Positions 35,901 to 43,327 of a DNA stretch of 64,000 bases are shown here, one piece after another (position 1 is the first letter of the stretch; each line of letters opens with the position of its first letter). The notes below the pieces were generated by a model. It had not been told where the DNA came from and did not search any database. It saw nothing but the letters and a program-made list of their open reading frames with translations. Source of the DNA: Choristoneura fumiferana (taxonomy: Eukaryota > Arthropoda > Insecta > Lepidoptera > Tortricidae). The DNA lies in assembly GCF_025370935.1 (NCBI RefSeq), contig NC_133491.1, positions 6,279,971-6,343,970 on the forward strand, given 5' to 3'. A program made the translations under genes and the position numbers.

Positions 35901-37712
35901 TATGAGGTGACCAAACGAAACCAATTACAAAAGTATTTTCAATCATTGAATAGATGACATTCATGATAGATAATTAACATTTGATGCAATGTTTTAGAAG
36001 TAATATTATATATTTGAGAAAATACACTTAGTGTAAGAAAATAATCTTTTGAGTTCGACTGACGTGATGGGTAAAAGCATTAGCATTCTTCTGTAATGTG
36101 GCAGCATATTTTTGCTGATGTTCTCTTTGTTTCAATTTAATTCAATTCATATTTTTATTGTATGTTGGATATTTGATATTACTTTTACCTTTTGATAATC
36201 ACGTTTACCTTTTGGTCACAGTATCAGTAATGAAAGCGACCTTTCAAAATTAAAAATAGTCTAAAGACACTTGTCGTTTTAGTTTGTTTGTCTCATCACT
36301 AGTGCTACCAAATTGCCACAAGTCGCCGATGTATAGTAACATGTAAGTTGGATAACTATGCTAGTTCAGCCAGCAAAAAAAAGCTTGTATTAGAAATGAA
36401 AAAAAAAAAATCTAATTTAAGTTACCGAATGAGAACACCATAAAAAATATTCAAAATAATTTTAGCCATTACAGTATAAAGTCTCAATTACAATTTAAAA
36501 AAAAAGTAGGTGTTAAATTATGTAGAATATTTGCACCACAATATCAATATGATCTCATGATCAATTCATAATTCGCTGTACTTAGTATTTCTTGAAAAGA
36601 AAACTAAGATATCCTATATCAAAGAGGTCTTTGTGGTTATTGACAAATGATACACAGGATGTTATCATTTTATCACACACAAAAGACTGTTTGTAAATAC
36701 TGGTTATTCAACTTCAACTTCAAATTGGAATTCATTAAAAAGGTATTGCGCTGTGAGTCCTGTTAAAATGTATGAATCATTCTTTTTATTATTTCATCTT
36801 TGTCTCATCTGTAATAAAACCAAATGTATTGTTAGTTAACCCGTTGCGCAACTAAGCCCTATAAAACCCTATGTTAAAAGGTGATCAAAACTAATGCCAA
36901 AAATTGGCAAATCATGAATAGTTACTTTTAAGAAATGTCACTGGATTATGTTATTAGGGTTCATTTTATACTGAAAGTTACAGAGTAATACAATACTGAG
37001 ACATAAATTAATGCTAATAGATAGATACTTATAGCAATCAAATAATTTTAATTGAAAATTTGAACTTGAAAAAAATTAGTTGTAATATTCACTACTTTTT
37101 AAACTTGCCCGGTTTATTGTAATATCTTGATTGTATTAAAATGACAAAATTATACTTTGATTGATATGCACACAAAAGTAAGATTGTATTTTGTGGATGA
37201 ATTATTAAATTTTGTTTATCACAACTGGCACTTTTTATTGTAAGAAAATCTTAAAAAAGATAAGCTTAAGTAAAAAAAAAAAAAACACCTTGATTGTAGG
37301 TATTCCTATGTCGTCACTTGACTCGCTCCACCTGTTACACTTGGTTGCCATAAAAATAGGCAAACAAACATTTACGTACACTTGTCGGCCTTCCGCCTTC
37401 CACGAGCTTTAAAATTAGCACTGCTTATCGTAAAAGGTAATGTCACCTACTTCAAGGCAAACAACATTGAGCTACACCGAACGGAAACTGAATTTGAAAT
37501 GGGAAGAGGGTCAAACTCACCAACTGCCACTTGGATTTGCGTGTGGGGTCTGCAATAGTCACCAACAGTCTATGTATCATCTGAATCGTGCCTTCATAAT
37601 ACACCAGCGCTGACTCGTAGTTACCCGTGAGGGCCATCTCTCGAGCCAGCTTGGTGTTCTCGCAAATTTCGCCAACAGAAACTGCCATTATTGTCATTCC
37701 CGCTGCGTACAT
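5963..37712 (-). CDS. KATNAL1: Katanin p60 ATPase-containing subunit A-like 1 (10 exons, complete)
   Basis: A microtubule-severing AAA ATPase. Exons in gene order: 37688-37521, 25357-25252, 12258-12129, 11507-11365, 10353-10195, 9089-8968, 8179-8000, 7499-7341, 6897-6674, 6161-5963. All joins are AG/GT and in phase, totalling 530 codons with stop. The N-terminal MIT-like helical domain (about 1-80: GEICENTKLAREMALTGNYE, KWQL) recruits to microtubules. A charged linker (about 92-235) follows. The AAA core has Walker A GPPGTGKT (289-296), Walker B IFIDEID (345-351), sensor AATNFPWD (395-402), RRRLEKR (408-414) and the C-terminal KYLSWMAEFGSS. REYEQLKSTVATL favours the KATNAL1 branch over KATNA1. 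I chose the ATG at 37688 (AATAATGG context); an in-frame ATG at 37712, preceded by an in-frame TGA, would add eight residues. Introns 1 and 2 (12.2 and 13.0 kb) are repeat-rich; length fits the family (human 490). Confidence 0.95.
6276..6325 (-). mobile_element. RTE-type LINE 3' tail, fragment in katanin intron 9
   Basis: CATCATCATC is followed by CAGCCGTAGGACGTC and CTGTTGGACATAG, the reverse-strand 3' tail also seen at 56917-56960 and 52729-52780. It is only about 50 bases long: a decayed or strongly truncated insertion. Confidence 0.5.
6571..6640 (+). mobile_element. Severely 5'-truncated LINE tail (same family as 38331-39671)
   Basis: ATGAGGCTGGCATAGTCACAT, then CTAAAGCCTCG and an A run, match the 3' UTR of the RNase H-bearing LINE at 39600-39670 (ATGAGGCTGACATAGTCACAT, CTAAAGCCTCG, poly-A). 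Only about 60 bases of element plus the tail were inserted, within katanin intron 9. Confidence 0.6.
8478..8762 (+). mobile_element. Poly-A retroposon in katanin intron 6
   Basis: The segment runs from GGTGGCAGGACCTTGTGCAAG through GCTACCACCATCTTGCTCG, AGCAGCAGTGCTTGCAC, AGGCCTCTAGGTTGGCAACG and TATGGGCGGTGGTGATCTC to TCCAGTCGAATAAAAAAAAA. I recognise this as a widespread lepidopteran LINE or SINE 3' segment. It ends in a poly-A run and has no intact ORF. The short open frames on both strands are incidental. Confidence 0.6.
10015..10162. mobile_element. Harbinger-like MITE, degenerate copy
   Basis: The inner arms TTGACGGATAAATGTGATGCCG and its mirror GCATCACATTTATCCGTCAA are well preserved around CGTCTATTCGAACAAAAC. 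The right terminus GGATGGTGAAACAGG matches the family ends at 63121-63260; the left terminus is decayed. It lies in katanin intron 5. Confidence 0.6.
10491..10855. mobile_element. GC-rich inverted-repeat element, about 365 bp
   Basis: The ends are long inverted repeats: AAGGTCACAGCTCATTA then CAGCCACCCGGCACCCGAC at the left, and GTCGGGTGCCGGGTGGCTC then TAATGAGCTGTAACCTT at the right. A nested inverted pair is built on CGGACGGCGAGTGG and CTCGCCGTCCG. The element is far richer in GC than its surroundings in katanin intron 4, which explains the open frames inside it. TTAA lies at both borders (10489-10492 and 10854-10857), suggesting but not proving a TTAA target. Confidence 0.65.
11578..11710 (+). 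repeat. Degenerate lepidopteran retroposon fragment
   Basis: The words GGGCTCGGGCTATAG, TTTCCACTCGAGCCCGG, ACTATGTTTTCCTTCGCC and GTGGTTATCACATGTAATT follow the order of a common lepidopteran LINE or SINE segment that I recall. It has no intact ORF and no clear ends. It lies in katanin intron 3. Confidence 0.35.
15213..15345. repeat. Dispersed repeat, copy A (partner at 25937-26180)
   Basis: The segment TATTTCAATACAGAAATATAA, TTTAGATAGTT, AAGACACCAATTGACGTTG, TTTTGTTTACATTTAGTT and ATATCCAAACCAAGTATA recurs in the same order at 25937-26180. The element class is unknown. Here it is uninterrupted. Confidence 0.6.
15440..15561. mobile_element. CWG-flanked palindromic MITE, copy 4
   Basis: A 122-base copy with CAGGGCTACTACGAAACTCG and CGAGTTTCGTAGTGCCCTG ends and the CACTCTCGCTCTCGTATTAAA centre. 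CTG flanks both sides (15437-15439 and 15562-15564). It lies more than 11 kb from copies 1-3 and has the same structure. Confidence 0.8.
15582..15682 (+). mobile_element. Non-LTR retrotransposon 3' tail
   Basis: A short 3' UTR-like piece ends AAATAAATAAATTTATT followed by (ATT)n, the pattern of 5'-truncated LINE insertions in this window. No coding part remains. Confidence 0.45.
17012..17471 (+). repeat. Lepidopteran dispersed repeat interrupted by a LINE tail
   Basis: The host repeat starts ACTAGCCGTTACCCGCGACT and proceeds to AACTATCCTATGT. It breaks, and resumes at CCTTCTCCGGGACTCAAAC through ATCCAAATCGGTTCAGTGG to TTTATAATATTAGTAGGAT. The inserted piece (about 17104-17344) ends with CCGAATAAATG and (CTTT)n, as a 5'-truncated LINE would. 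The order of events is therefore host repeat first, LINE second. Confidence 0.65.
18217..19649. mobile_element. hAT-like non-autonomous element with 8-bp target duplication
   Basis: TTTAGGTT occurs directly on both sides (18217-18224 and 19642-19649). The element between (18225-19641, 1417 bases) starts TAGAGCAT and ends with its mirror ATGCTCTA. Subterminal runs built of ATACCGGTATT, TCGATA and CCGGT fill 18240-18320 and 19520-19640. An 8-bp duplication with short terminal repeats is typical of the hAT superfamily. No transposase frame is present. The interior carries the RTE remnant at 18478-19215. Confidence 0.75.
18478..19215 (+). pseudogene. RTE-type LINE remnant inside the hAT-like element
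   Basis: Translation pieces include EALQRCRIDYRYIEVLKCLY and ERGVSQGDGISPKL, the reverse-transcriptase segment around the QGD-SP motif of RTE LINEs. After a gap come ERAMLGVSLRDRIRN and a RSVGRPPTRWTDDLVKVAG-like end. The YxDD-containing middle is missing and frames are broken, so it is inactive. A stretch at about 18850-19040 matches neither element. Confidence 0.65.
20040..20930. repeat. Motif-rich repeat region (CATAAT / GCAGAATATT words) with GC-rich core
   Basis: Words such as CTCATAATTT, CATAATATCA, GCAGAATATTAA, TTCTGCGATTTAATATTCTGC, TTATGCAAAG and TATTCGGC recur loosely on both sides of a GC-rich core. The core contains two diverged tandem copies of a TTCTGGCGCTTCGCC...CACGCTCGCTTCGCT unit (20374-20420 and 20484-20533). 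The word arrays look like subterminal transposase-binding repeats, but no termini were located. Confidence 0.45.
21289..21430 (+). repeat. Lepidopteran dispersed repeat, partial
   Basis: It opens ACTAGCTGGTACCCGCGGCTTCGCC and contains AATCGGTCCAGCCGTTCACGCGTGA, landmarks shared with the copies at 41100 and 51207. The TTAGTAGGAT end is missing. Confidence 0.5.
22093..22552 (+). pseudogene. Non-LTR retrotransposon ORF2 C-terminus and 3' UTR
   Basis: An open frame ends in FKSKLIDWLQYKCFYSVKEYL, which has the character of ORF2 C-termini of several insect LINEs. It is followed by a 3' UTR and TCTAGCAAATAAACGATTCTG. The upstream part of the ORF is absent: a 5'-truncated copy. Identity as a LINE is by recall of this C-terminal pattern. 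Confidence 0.5.
22553..22645 (-). mobile_element. tRNA-like SINE head, fragment
   Basis: On the minus strand AGCCAGCCCAATGGCTCAGTG resembles an A box and GGATTCGAATCCC a B box, about 45 bases apart. There is no acceptor-stem pairing that would make a functional tRNA. It abuts the LINE tail at 22552. Confidence 0.45.
23935..24001 (+). mobile_element. LINE 3' tail with (ATAC)n end
   Basis: TCAATTGCGTTTTG, then TGTACAATAAAGAGTTTAC and (ATAC)n: a polyadenylation-like signal followed by a microsatellite, as in other truncated LINE tails here. Confidence 0.45.
24321..24500 (+). repeat. Degenerate lepidopteran dispersed repeat
   Basis: ACTAGCTCTTGCCCACCACTTCGTCTGCGT, read in pieces, is the 5' end of the family at 17012 and 55444 (ACTAGC, CCGCG-ACTTCG). 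It is followed by AAAGTAGTCTATGG. The 3' end is not recognisable. Confidence 0.4.
25654..25851. mobile_element. Tc1/mariner-type MITE (CCATCAGCC ends), copy 1
   Basis: The ends are TGGTACCATCAGCCAAATAA and ATTTGGCTGATGGTAC with internal TCTATCAATTTTTAAACAAG, GACAGACACGTCTGTTGGC and ACATGCAAACTATTATC. TA borders the CCATCAGCC terminus on both sides. Copies occur at 59640 and, partly, at 59845. It lies in katanin intron 1. Confidence 0.65.
25937..26180. repeat. Dispersed repeat, copy B, split by a LINE tail
   Basis: The same landmark order as 15213-15345 runs to TTTGTTTACATTTAGTTTAAT, breaks, and resumes at ATATCTATCCAAACTAAGTATA. The inserted segment (about 26038-26152) starts (AAGA)n and AGTTTATTTTGGCTCC, the minus-strand 3' end of a truncated LINE. 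Confidence 0.65.
26373..26635 (+). mobile_element. tRNA-derived SINE, complete-looking copy
   Basis: The head GGATGGCCAAGTGGTTAGAGA (A box) and GGTCCCGGGTTCGATTC (B box) is followed by a lepidopteran body with GTATGTTTATCCGTTGCCTAG, ACAAGCTTTGCTTAGTTTGG and GGTGTCATGTGTCCCATGATA. The body and the lack of a closing acceptor stem distinguish it from a tRNA gene. A second copy lies at 49041-49440. Confidence 0.7.
28594..28746. mobile_element. GC-rich element end with TTAAGGGCAACACACAC terminus
   Basis: GTGGACGGACGGTCCAC (a small palindrome) precedes TTAAGGGCAACACACACAG. GC-rich sequence follows with CGCGGGTCGGGTCGTG and a second ACACAGAGAGCGGGTCGG. The terminus mirrors the one at 29744-29763. 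Confidence 0.5.
29190..29475 (+). repeat. GGGTTCCGTAGCC dispersed repeat
   Basis: The segment opens AGGGTTCCGTAGCCAAAATGG, returns as AAAACGGAACCCTTATAG, and carries (GTCT)n with GTCCGTCCG. It continues to TAGGGTCTTTTAAATT and AGGGGGTTACTAAG. I know this as a common lepidopteran repeat of uncertain class; CGGAACCC is the mirror of GGGTTCCG at the start. Confidence 0.5.
29583..29763. mobile_element. GC-rich element end, mirror of 28618
   Basis: An extremely GC-rich segment has CGGGCCCGCGCACGACCCGCG twice, with CCGTCCATATACCGCCATGC between. It ends in CTCTGTGTGTGTTGCCCTTTAA, the reverse complement of the 28618 terminus. The open frames on both strands are compositional artefacts. Confidence 0.55.
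30567..30690. mobile_element. Decayed relative of the CWG MITE
   Basis: Weak but ordered matches remain: CGAAATTCGAAGTA, CGTATCATACCGT, CTCTTACTCTCCTATTAGA, GCGGGACGGGCACGATACGAA. The termini are lost, so no target duplication can be read. Confidence 0.4.
33650..33905. mobile_element. hAT-like MITE with internal direct repeats
   Basis: The left end CAGTGTTCTTCAAACTTTTCC with GACGCGGCCCC and the right part GCGACCCCCTTGAGGGGCATC recall hAT MITEs with CAGTG ends, though the right terminus is not clean. The middle contains three near-identical copies of TGTTTTGCGAATAT (33756-33804). Confidence 0.4.
34428..34545. mobile_element. GC-rich element fragment related to 29583-29763
   Basis: CGTCCATATACCGCCATGTAAATACGCC and CGGGCCCGCGCACGACCCGC, read in pieces, match 29680-29745. 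No TTGCCC terminus is present. Confidence 0.5.
35395..35691. mobile_element. hAT-like non-autonomous element, 297 bp
   Basis: The ends are CAGGGATGTAACAGA and the mirror TCCGTAACATCCCTG. Both subterminal regions are rich in CGGAA/TTCCG words, a likely binding array. Flanking 8-mers are not identical, so the duplication has decayed or the ends are slightly misplaced. Confidence 0.55.
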
Positions 37713-38317
37713 GTAACGATTCCTTCACGAAAATTTTATAAACTTCGGAGACCTCTACTCTAAGTGAGATCGCGTGTGACATCCACCGAGGCTCCTAATA
37801 CACTTTTCATTTTAACACCGAATCCCATCCGAATAGCATTGAAATTTTGCGTTTGTGCAACTGCAGAACAGTATGCTGTTCTTATTTATTACATTTATAT
37901 TAGTTTTTATTTTTTTTTGACAAAACAAACTTATCAATTTCTTTCGACGACGGCTACACACGCACACAACCGAACGAATACTTCACATTCGGTGTCAGTC
38001 AATATTGCCAACATTAAGTTTCTAACTAGAAATAACCAATCACAGAAATTTAAAGTTTGTTGAAGAATGGTGGTGCACTGTAGTAAGAATGTTCTCAATT
38101 ACGACGTTTTATTGTTAGAATTCGATCGATTATCACTAATCGATTCTTGAATACTTATCTCTGGCAGGTGATCGTTAAAGACTTGGCGGAAAAGTTCAAA
38201 ATAGCCATTAAATGCAGTAAAAAAGATTTAATTTTTCTTTTTTATTCAGCTTAATTTAATTTTATCACACAGTTCATTCTTCTATTCTATTATTTTGGCG
38301 GGAACATTGTTGAAATC
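37713..38317. other. Upstream flank of katanin, presumed 5' UTR and promoter
   Basis: Directly upstream of the katanin start the sequence is mixed in composition; an in-frame TGA precedes the first ATG, so the coding start is bounded. No TATA box was placed with confidence. Beyond about 38080 nothing is recognisable until the LINE insertion at 38331. Confidence 0.35.
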
Positions 38318-38330
38318 AACTTACACACCA

Positions 38331-39671
38331 TCGTGCGTCAGTCCGCAGACAGTTTTTGGCATCACGTTACTGGCTCAGAGTTGGTTCTGTATCGAGCGAT
38401 GAAACTATTGAACTCCTGCAGCAGTTGTCTGGGCAGTGCGAACTTAGTTATTGGACCAACAAAGCAAAGCCAATGCTTGTCGCGGTGAACAATTTTTTTA
38501 GAGAGGTAGATATGCATAGAGCTCCCATATTGGATATGTATACAATTGGTATATGGGTATCATATATTGACATTCAGGCTTGTGTTAAATGTTTTGTAGA
38601 TAGTGTAAGCAAACCAAAACGAAGTGTACCAATTGATTGCCTTAAGAATAATGTCATCCAAATGATGGTTCAAGAATATGATGGATTCTATAAATTGTTT
38701 ACAGATGGATCCAGAGTATGGGGGTTGGGGCTGCATTTTTTGATCCACAGTTGAACATCTCTAAGCAATTTAATTTGGATTCTAGAATCTGTATAATGAG
38801 AGCAGAGCTAATTGCCATATATGAAGCTCTTTTATATGCTCAGACTATTGAAAAGAGCAAGGTAGTTATACTTTCGGATTCGAGAAGTGCACTTCAACAC
38901 CTGGCTCAGTGTGTCTCGGGTTCCCGAGGTATGCGGTAGCCTATGATGTCATAAAACTTATATATTTCTTGCAATGTAACCACACCCAAATTGTTTTGCA
39001 ATGGATTCCATCTCATGTGGGGGTAGCTGGTAACGAGCGGGCAGATAGATTGGCTAGCCTGGCTGTCACAGGGGGATTGATTGTGTTTCTAAGCCATATG
39101 GTACTGAATTAGTGCAATTGGCTAAAGAGGAGTGCGTTTCCAAATGGCAGGAACTTTTTAGTGCAGCATCGTTGACAAAGGGCATTTGGTATGGTACCAT
39201 GCAGAATAAGGTATTTAAAGTTCCCTGGTTTGATTGTGCCGGCCTTTCCAGGGGCCTTCTTGTGTCAGCACTACGTGTTCGATCTGGTCACATTCCACTT
39301 AATTGTTTTTTGCATTTGATGAGAGTTGTGCAATCACCTTTGTGTATGGGATGTGATAAGACTGAAGACCTTATTCACTTTCTTGTGGAATGTGATCAGA
39401 ATAAGGAGATCAGAGTCAGGTATTTGGATGGTATGGGCTTGTTTAATGGAGGTGTAAATGTAATTCTCAGTCGACCGCTTTCAGAAGAAGCGACGCGAAT
39501 TTACAGATTCATTAGATGGGTCTTTGCATCCAGAGACGTGGTTTCAGTGCAAGGGAGAGTGTAATATCTGTCTGTAGTGTGGTGTATATATCTGAGGCTC
39601 CCCATGAGGCTGACATAGTCACATTTGGTGTGCTAAAGCCTCGTTAAAATATCAGAAGGAAAAAAAAAAAA
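38331..39671 (+). pseudogene. 5'-truncated LINE ORF2 end with RNase H domain, frameshifted
   Basis: The insertion has a 13-bp target duplication, AACTTACACACCA, at 38318-38330 and 39672-39684, and ends in poly-A. The protein pieces, in order, are an RT-to-RNase H linker, FTDGSR (38700), RAELIAIYEALLYA (38800), LSDSRSALQHL (38875), WIPSHVGVAGNERADRLA (39003-39056) and a CMGC-HFLVEC zinc knuckle (39345-39394). D, E, D and H residues of RNase H are all visible. The frame changes three times: near the G run at 38720, near 38930, and near 39090. This arrangement fits LINE groups with a C-terminal RNase H (I, R1, LOA or some Jockey clades). It is a dead copy; the sibling tail is at 6571. Confidence 0.8.
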
Positions 39672-39854
39672 AACTTACACACCAAGTAAAAAAAACACAG
39701 AGCAGGAAAAACAAATCGAAACAACGTAACTTTGTTTGCTGAAGGAGGAGCAATACATGGCCTTGCACCTTCTAACTTTCAGTACAGCTGTATAATAATA
39801 GACAGCACTTCCAATTTATTCTTCAGATAGACAAAATGCGACAAAGAACATAAT

Positions 39855-39996
39855 CAGAGGTTCCCAATTTTTTTTCTCGTAGACCGCTTTCAAATACTAT
39901 TTTCGGTAGACCTCTTGCTGCTACATTTCTACTATACTCCCAAAGCTCCTTAAACCCCCATTTGGGGGTTCACCAGGACCACTATGGGAGCCTCTG
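39855..39996. mobile_element. hAT-like MITE (CAGAGG ends)
   Basis: The left end CAGAGGTTCCCAA and right end mirror TGGGAGCCTCTG enclose 142 bases with a CCCCCATTTGGGGG palindrome. TAGACCGC and TAGACCTC occur as internal repeats. The flanking bases do not give a clear 8-bp duplication. Confidence 0.5.
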
Positions 39997-40804
39997 ATCA
40001 CAGTGAACTTGGCAAAAAACGGTACTAACAAACATGAAATGAAGTAATAGGTAATTATTACGCCTTGAACGCGTAGCGGCAGCGCAGTGCAAACGGCGCC
40101 CACGTTTCTTTGTCACCAATTTGAACTTTGGTACAAGAACTATAGGGAATAGGGGTAAGTAAAACAAGTTCGTAACAATAAACATTATATTGATATTCCT
40201 CATTATCATAAATACAATTTTCAGTTATAAATTATGGTACTATTCAATGGAAAAAATCAATTGTGTAAACAAATGTGGTGACTGACATTGACACTTGACT
40301 GACGACTGGCTGACTGACTGACTGACGTTGGCTCTAGTGATGTGAAAGCTCTTTAAGATACTTCAATCAGCAGTAAATAATTATTTTGAATTTACTCATA
40401 TTTCATTATTTAATGTTTTCCCTAAGTTTAATTTTTAAAAATGGCGAATCACGTATTCTCTTAGTCCTGTTCAAGAGTCATTCACAATGTTTCCATGTCC
40501 CTTTTAACTTAGAATGTTTAATAGCATTTTCACGAAGTTTTAGGATTAGGTATATCTTCAAATATATATACCTAACGTTTTTTCCATACAAACTTACACT
40601 TTAAGGGTAGAATTTTTAAAATGGTGAAACATGTATATCCACTTATATTTTTTGACGTATATTTTCCCAAGGTTTATGATGGAGTATTTTAGAATTGAAA
40701 GGGTCAGTTAAAATATGGATTAATTTAGAATTTTTTGCTGCTTAAGTAGCGTAGTAGAAAAAGGCAACCTGAGATATGTGTGCATAGGAGAAATTTGTAT
40801 CTTG

Positions 40805-40920
40805 ACTCCTGTCCAACGGTGGTGTAGGGGTTATAGTACGCAGTACGGATTGCTGAGGACCTAGGTTCGATTCCCAGCGCTGGTCTCTTTTTCTGGTTTT
40901 TCTGTGCATCCATGTCTCAG
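40805..40920 (+). mobile_element. tRNA-derived SINE head
   Basis: GGTGGTGTAGGGGTTATAGTAC (A-box-like) and AGGTTCGATTCCCAGCGC (B box) lie in tRNA spacing, followed by TGGTCTCTTTTTCTGG. The acceptor arms do not pair as in a tRNA. I know this as a recurring lepidopteran SINE-type repeat. Confidence 0.55.
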
Positions 40921-41099
40921 TTTGTATTTTCGATATAATTAAGAAGAGGCATTTTTAAATTTACATAAGACAGGGAAATAAGAGTAGACACAGGGAAGTG
41001 ATTCAAAATGATTGTTTGGTCCAACAATGGACTCCACAGTAAATATGATAAGTACTAGTAAATAGAAATCTACATAATTTCTACTATAATACTCTTTTA

Positions 41100-41460
41100 T
41101 CGTCCAACTAGTGTTTACCCACGGCTTCGCACACGTAAATCATTAGGTCCAACAGCTGAAATACCGGGATTTTTAAAAATTGCCTTGGGAATTCCCGAAA
41201 ATTAAATCGTTGTTTTCATTGACATTACATTAAAAACAATCATGGTAAAATTTCATGACTCTAAGCCCAGCGGTTGTTATTTCAAGATTTTATCCCTATC
41301 CCATGGGAATATCGGGATAAAAAGTATCCTATGTTATCTAACTTTTCGCCAAATTTCATCCAAATCCGTCCAGCCGTTTCAGCGTGAAGAAGTAACGAAC
41401 ATATTCACTCACTCACTCACAAACTTTCACATTTATAATATTAGTAGGATTAGTAGGATA
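41100..41460 (+). repeat. Lepidopteran dispersed repeat, near-complete copy
   Basis: It runs from ACTAGTGTTTACCCACGGCTTCGC through CCCAGCGGTTGTTATT, CCATGGGAATATCGGGATA, AAATTTCATCCAAATCCG and AGCCGTTTCAGCGTGAAG to TTTATAATATTAGTAGGAT. The 3' end is extended by TAGTAGGAT-like repeats. Confidence 0.65.
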
Positions 41461-42539
41461 GTAGGATAGGATTAGAAACCTTTATAAACCTTCATTAAAT
41501 AGACTTAACACAAATAATTAATATCTACGAATAAATTAATTTGCAGAGCCAGCCATAATTATCGGTAGGTAAGGTTGGTTCAGTCAAATAATTAATTTTG
41601 TTGGTACAGCACTAAATTTCCAGAGACTAGACCGACCATAGACCAACTTCAGTGAGGAAAAAAATTATCATGTCAATTTGTCAAATATAACGGATTTTCG
41701 TCTTCCATTTAATTCTATAAAATAAACATATTTACACGATTATTTAATGATAAAATGATTGTTAAAAACAGTGCTGAGCTCATTGAGATGTGAATATGAT
41801 CGGGATTGGCGTTCAAATGTAAGTAACTACGGAGTAATTGTGAAAAAATGCTTTGTTTACACAATTGATTTTTTCCATTGAATAGTATTATACATGTAGC
41901 AGCATATATCGCCGTTAAAGGAGTGCTTCGGAGGATCTTTTTGAGTTCTCTGCCCATGTAGATATTTATTGCTTACTGTACAATTTCTCCGCTATATATA
42001 AGCTAATTAGCTTATCTATGGCGAATAAGAAAAGATGTATAGTGATGTAAGTGTTTTGTTTACAATATTTTTTTGAACAAAGCATTTTGCATTGTAATGC
42101 TGATTTAACTTGACCAGGACTCTTGACACAAATATATAATTTAAATGAAATTATTTTGTTAGCCTACTCATAAAAACAAAAATAGATCGGCACCAAACTA
42201 AGCACCTTGCATTAAAATATTGCAAGAACAAAATATACTTACGAAAACCATTAATACTTAGCCATCATTTTAGCAGTGGTTCGATTTAAAAATAATGAGT
42301 ATTCATGGCATTAGGATTTTTAAATATGTTTTAGTTATGTGATAAAATATTATTTTATGTTGAAACTATGCATTTAACAGAATCAGAATTCAGTCGTCAA
42401 GTTTTTTAAATAACCATTTCCATTGTATCAGTGGTGTGTGATGTGCGACTGAACCAACGATATAGGTAGGTATTTAATAAAATAAAATAAATAAAGATTT
42501 GCAAAAATAAAAAAAGATGAATACTCCGTCTCTCCCTGA

Positions 42540-43327
42540 TAGTGCTAGCGGTACGCCAAAAAAAGCTGCACATGGTGTTAAAAGCTTGAAAATCGGAACG
42601 ATTGATTTTTAGGCCATACGAATCAATTTGACCCGTAGCACGAAAAAAAAAGAAAAAAAAGAAGACGAGTTATGACGTCATCTTTTTATGTATGGAAAAA
42701 AAAATTTTTTTGGTCTGAAACCTATCGTGTGTGGTATCTAATGAAAGGGCTTACTAAGCCAATTCAAAAAATATATCACATTATTATATTTCAGTCACTT
42801 TTTTTAAATTAAAATTCAAAACATACCAAGTTTGGGCTCCTCCAGATGTTGCTCGCTTGGAGAACGGCGGCTCACTCAGTCACTCAGGCGCTAAATGTAA
42901 ATATTTTCAAAATTGCTTTTTTGGGGTTGGATATGAGGTTATTTTAGGTTATATTTTACAAATAATGATTCAAGCGTACCTATCATAATATCTGGAGGAG
43001 CCCAAACTTGGTATGTTTTGAAAATGATTTTTATTTTAATTTAAAACATGTGACTGAAATATAACAATGTGATATATTTTTAGAATTGGCTTGGAAAGCC
43101 CTTTCATTAGATACCACACCCGATAGGTTTCAGAACAAAAATTTTATTTTTTCCCATACAAAAAAAAGATGTTGTCATAATTACTCTCCTTTTTTGTTTT
43201 TTTTTTTCGTGCTACGGGTCAAATTGATTCGTATGGCCTAAAGATCAATCGTTCCGATTTTCATGCTTTTTAACACCATGTGCAGCGTGCAGCTTTTTGC
43301 TGAATTTCGGGGTGTACCGCTAGAGTA
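42540..43327. mobile_element. 788-bp fold-back element with 310-340-bp arms
   Basis: The left arm (42540-42848) begins TAGTGCTAGCGGTACGCC and contains CACATGGTGTTAAAAGC, CGAATCAATTTGACCCGTAGC, CTAATGAAAGGGC and ACCAAGTTTGGGCTCCTCCAG. The right arm (42990-43327) has each reversed and complemented in the opposite order, ending CCGCTAGAGTA. The unpaired middle is about 141 bases. Arms differ by scattered substitutions and small indels. There is no protein-coding potential. It is intergenic between katanin and TRAPPC10. Confidence 0.8.

Larger units (their letters stand above)
25358..37520. other. Katanin intron 1 (12.2 kb), repeats and unexplained AT-rich DNA
   Basis: Listed repeats occupy 25654-26635, 28594-29763, 30567-30690, 33650-33905, 34428-34545 and 35395-35691. 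Elsewhere I found no splice-bounded open frame. Long introns at this position could hold enhancers or alternative promoters, but nothing in the sequence identifies one. Confidence 0.45.

Noticed and set aside
40813..40890. Possible tRNA gene
   Set aside because: B box is good, but the arms do not close into a cloverleaf; better read as a SINE head. The minus-strand open frame across it (40725-40913) is an artefact.
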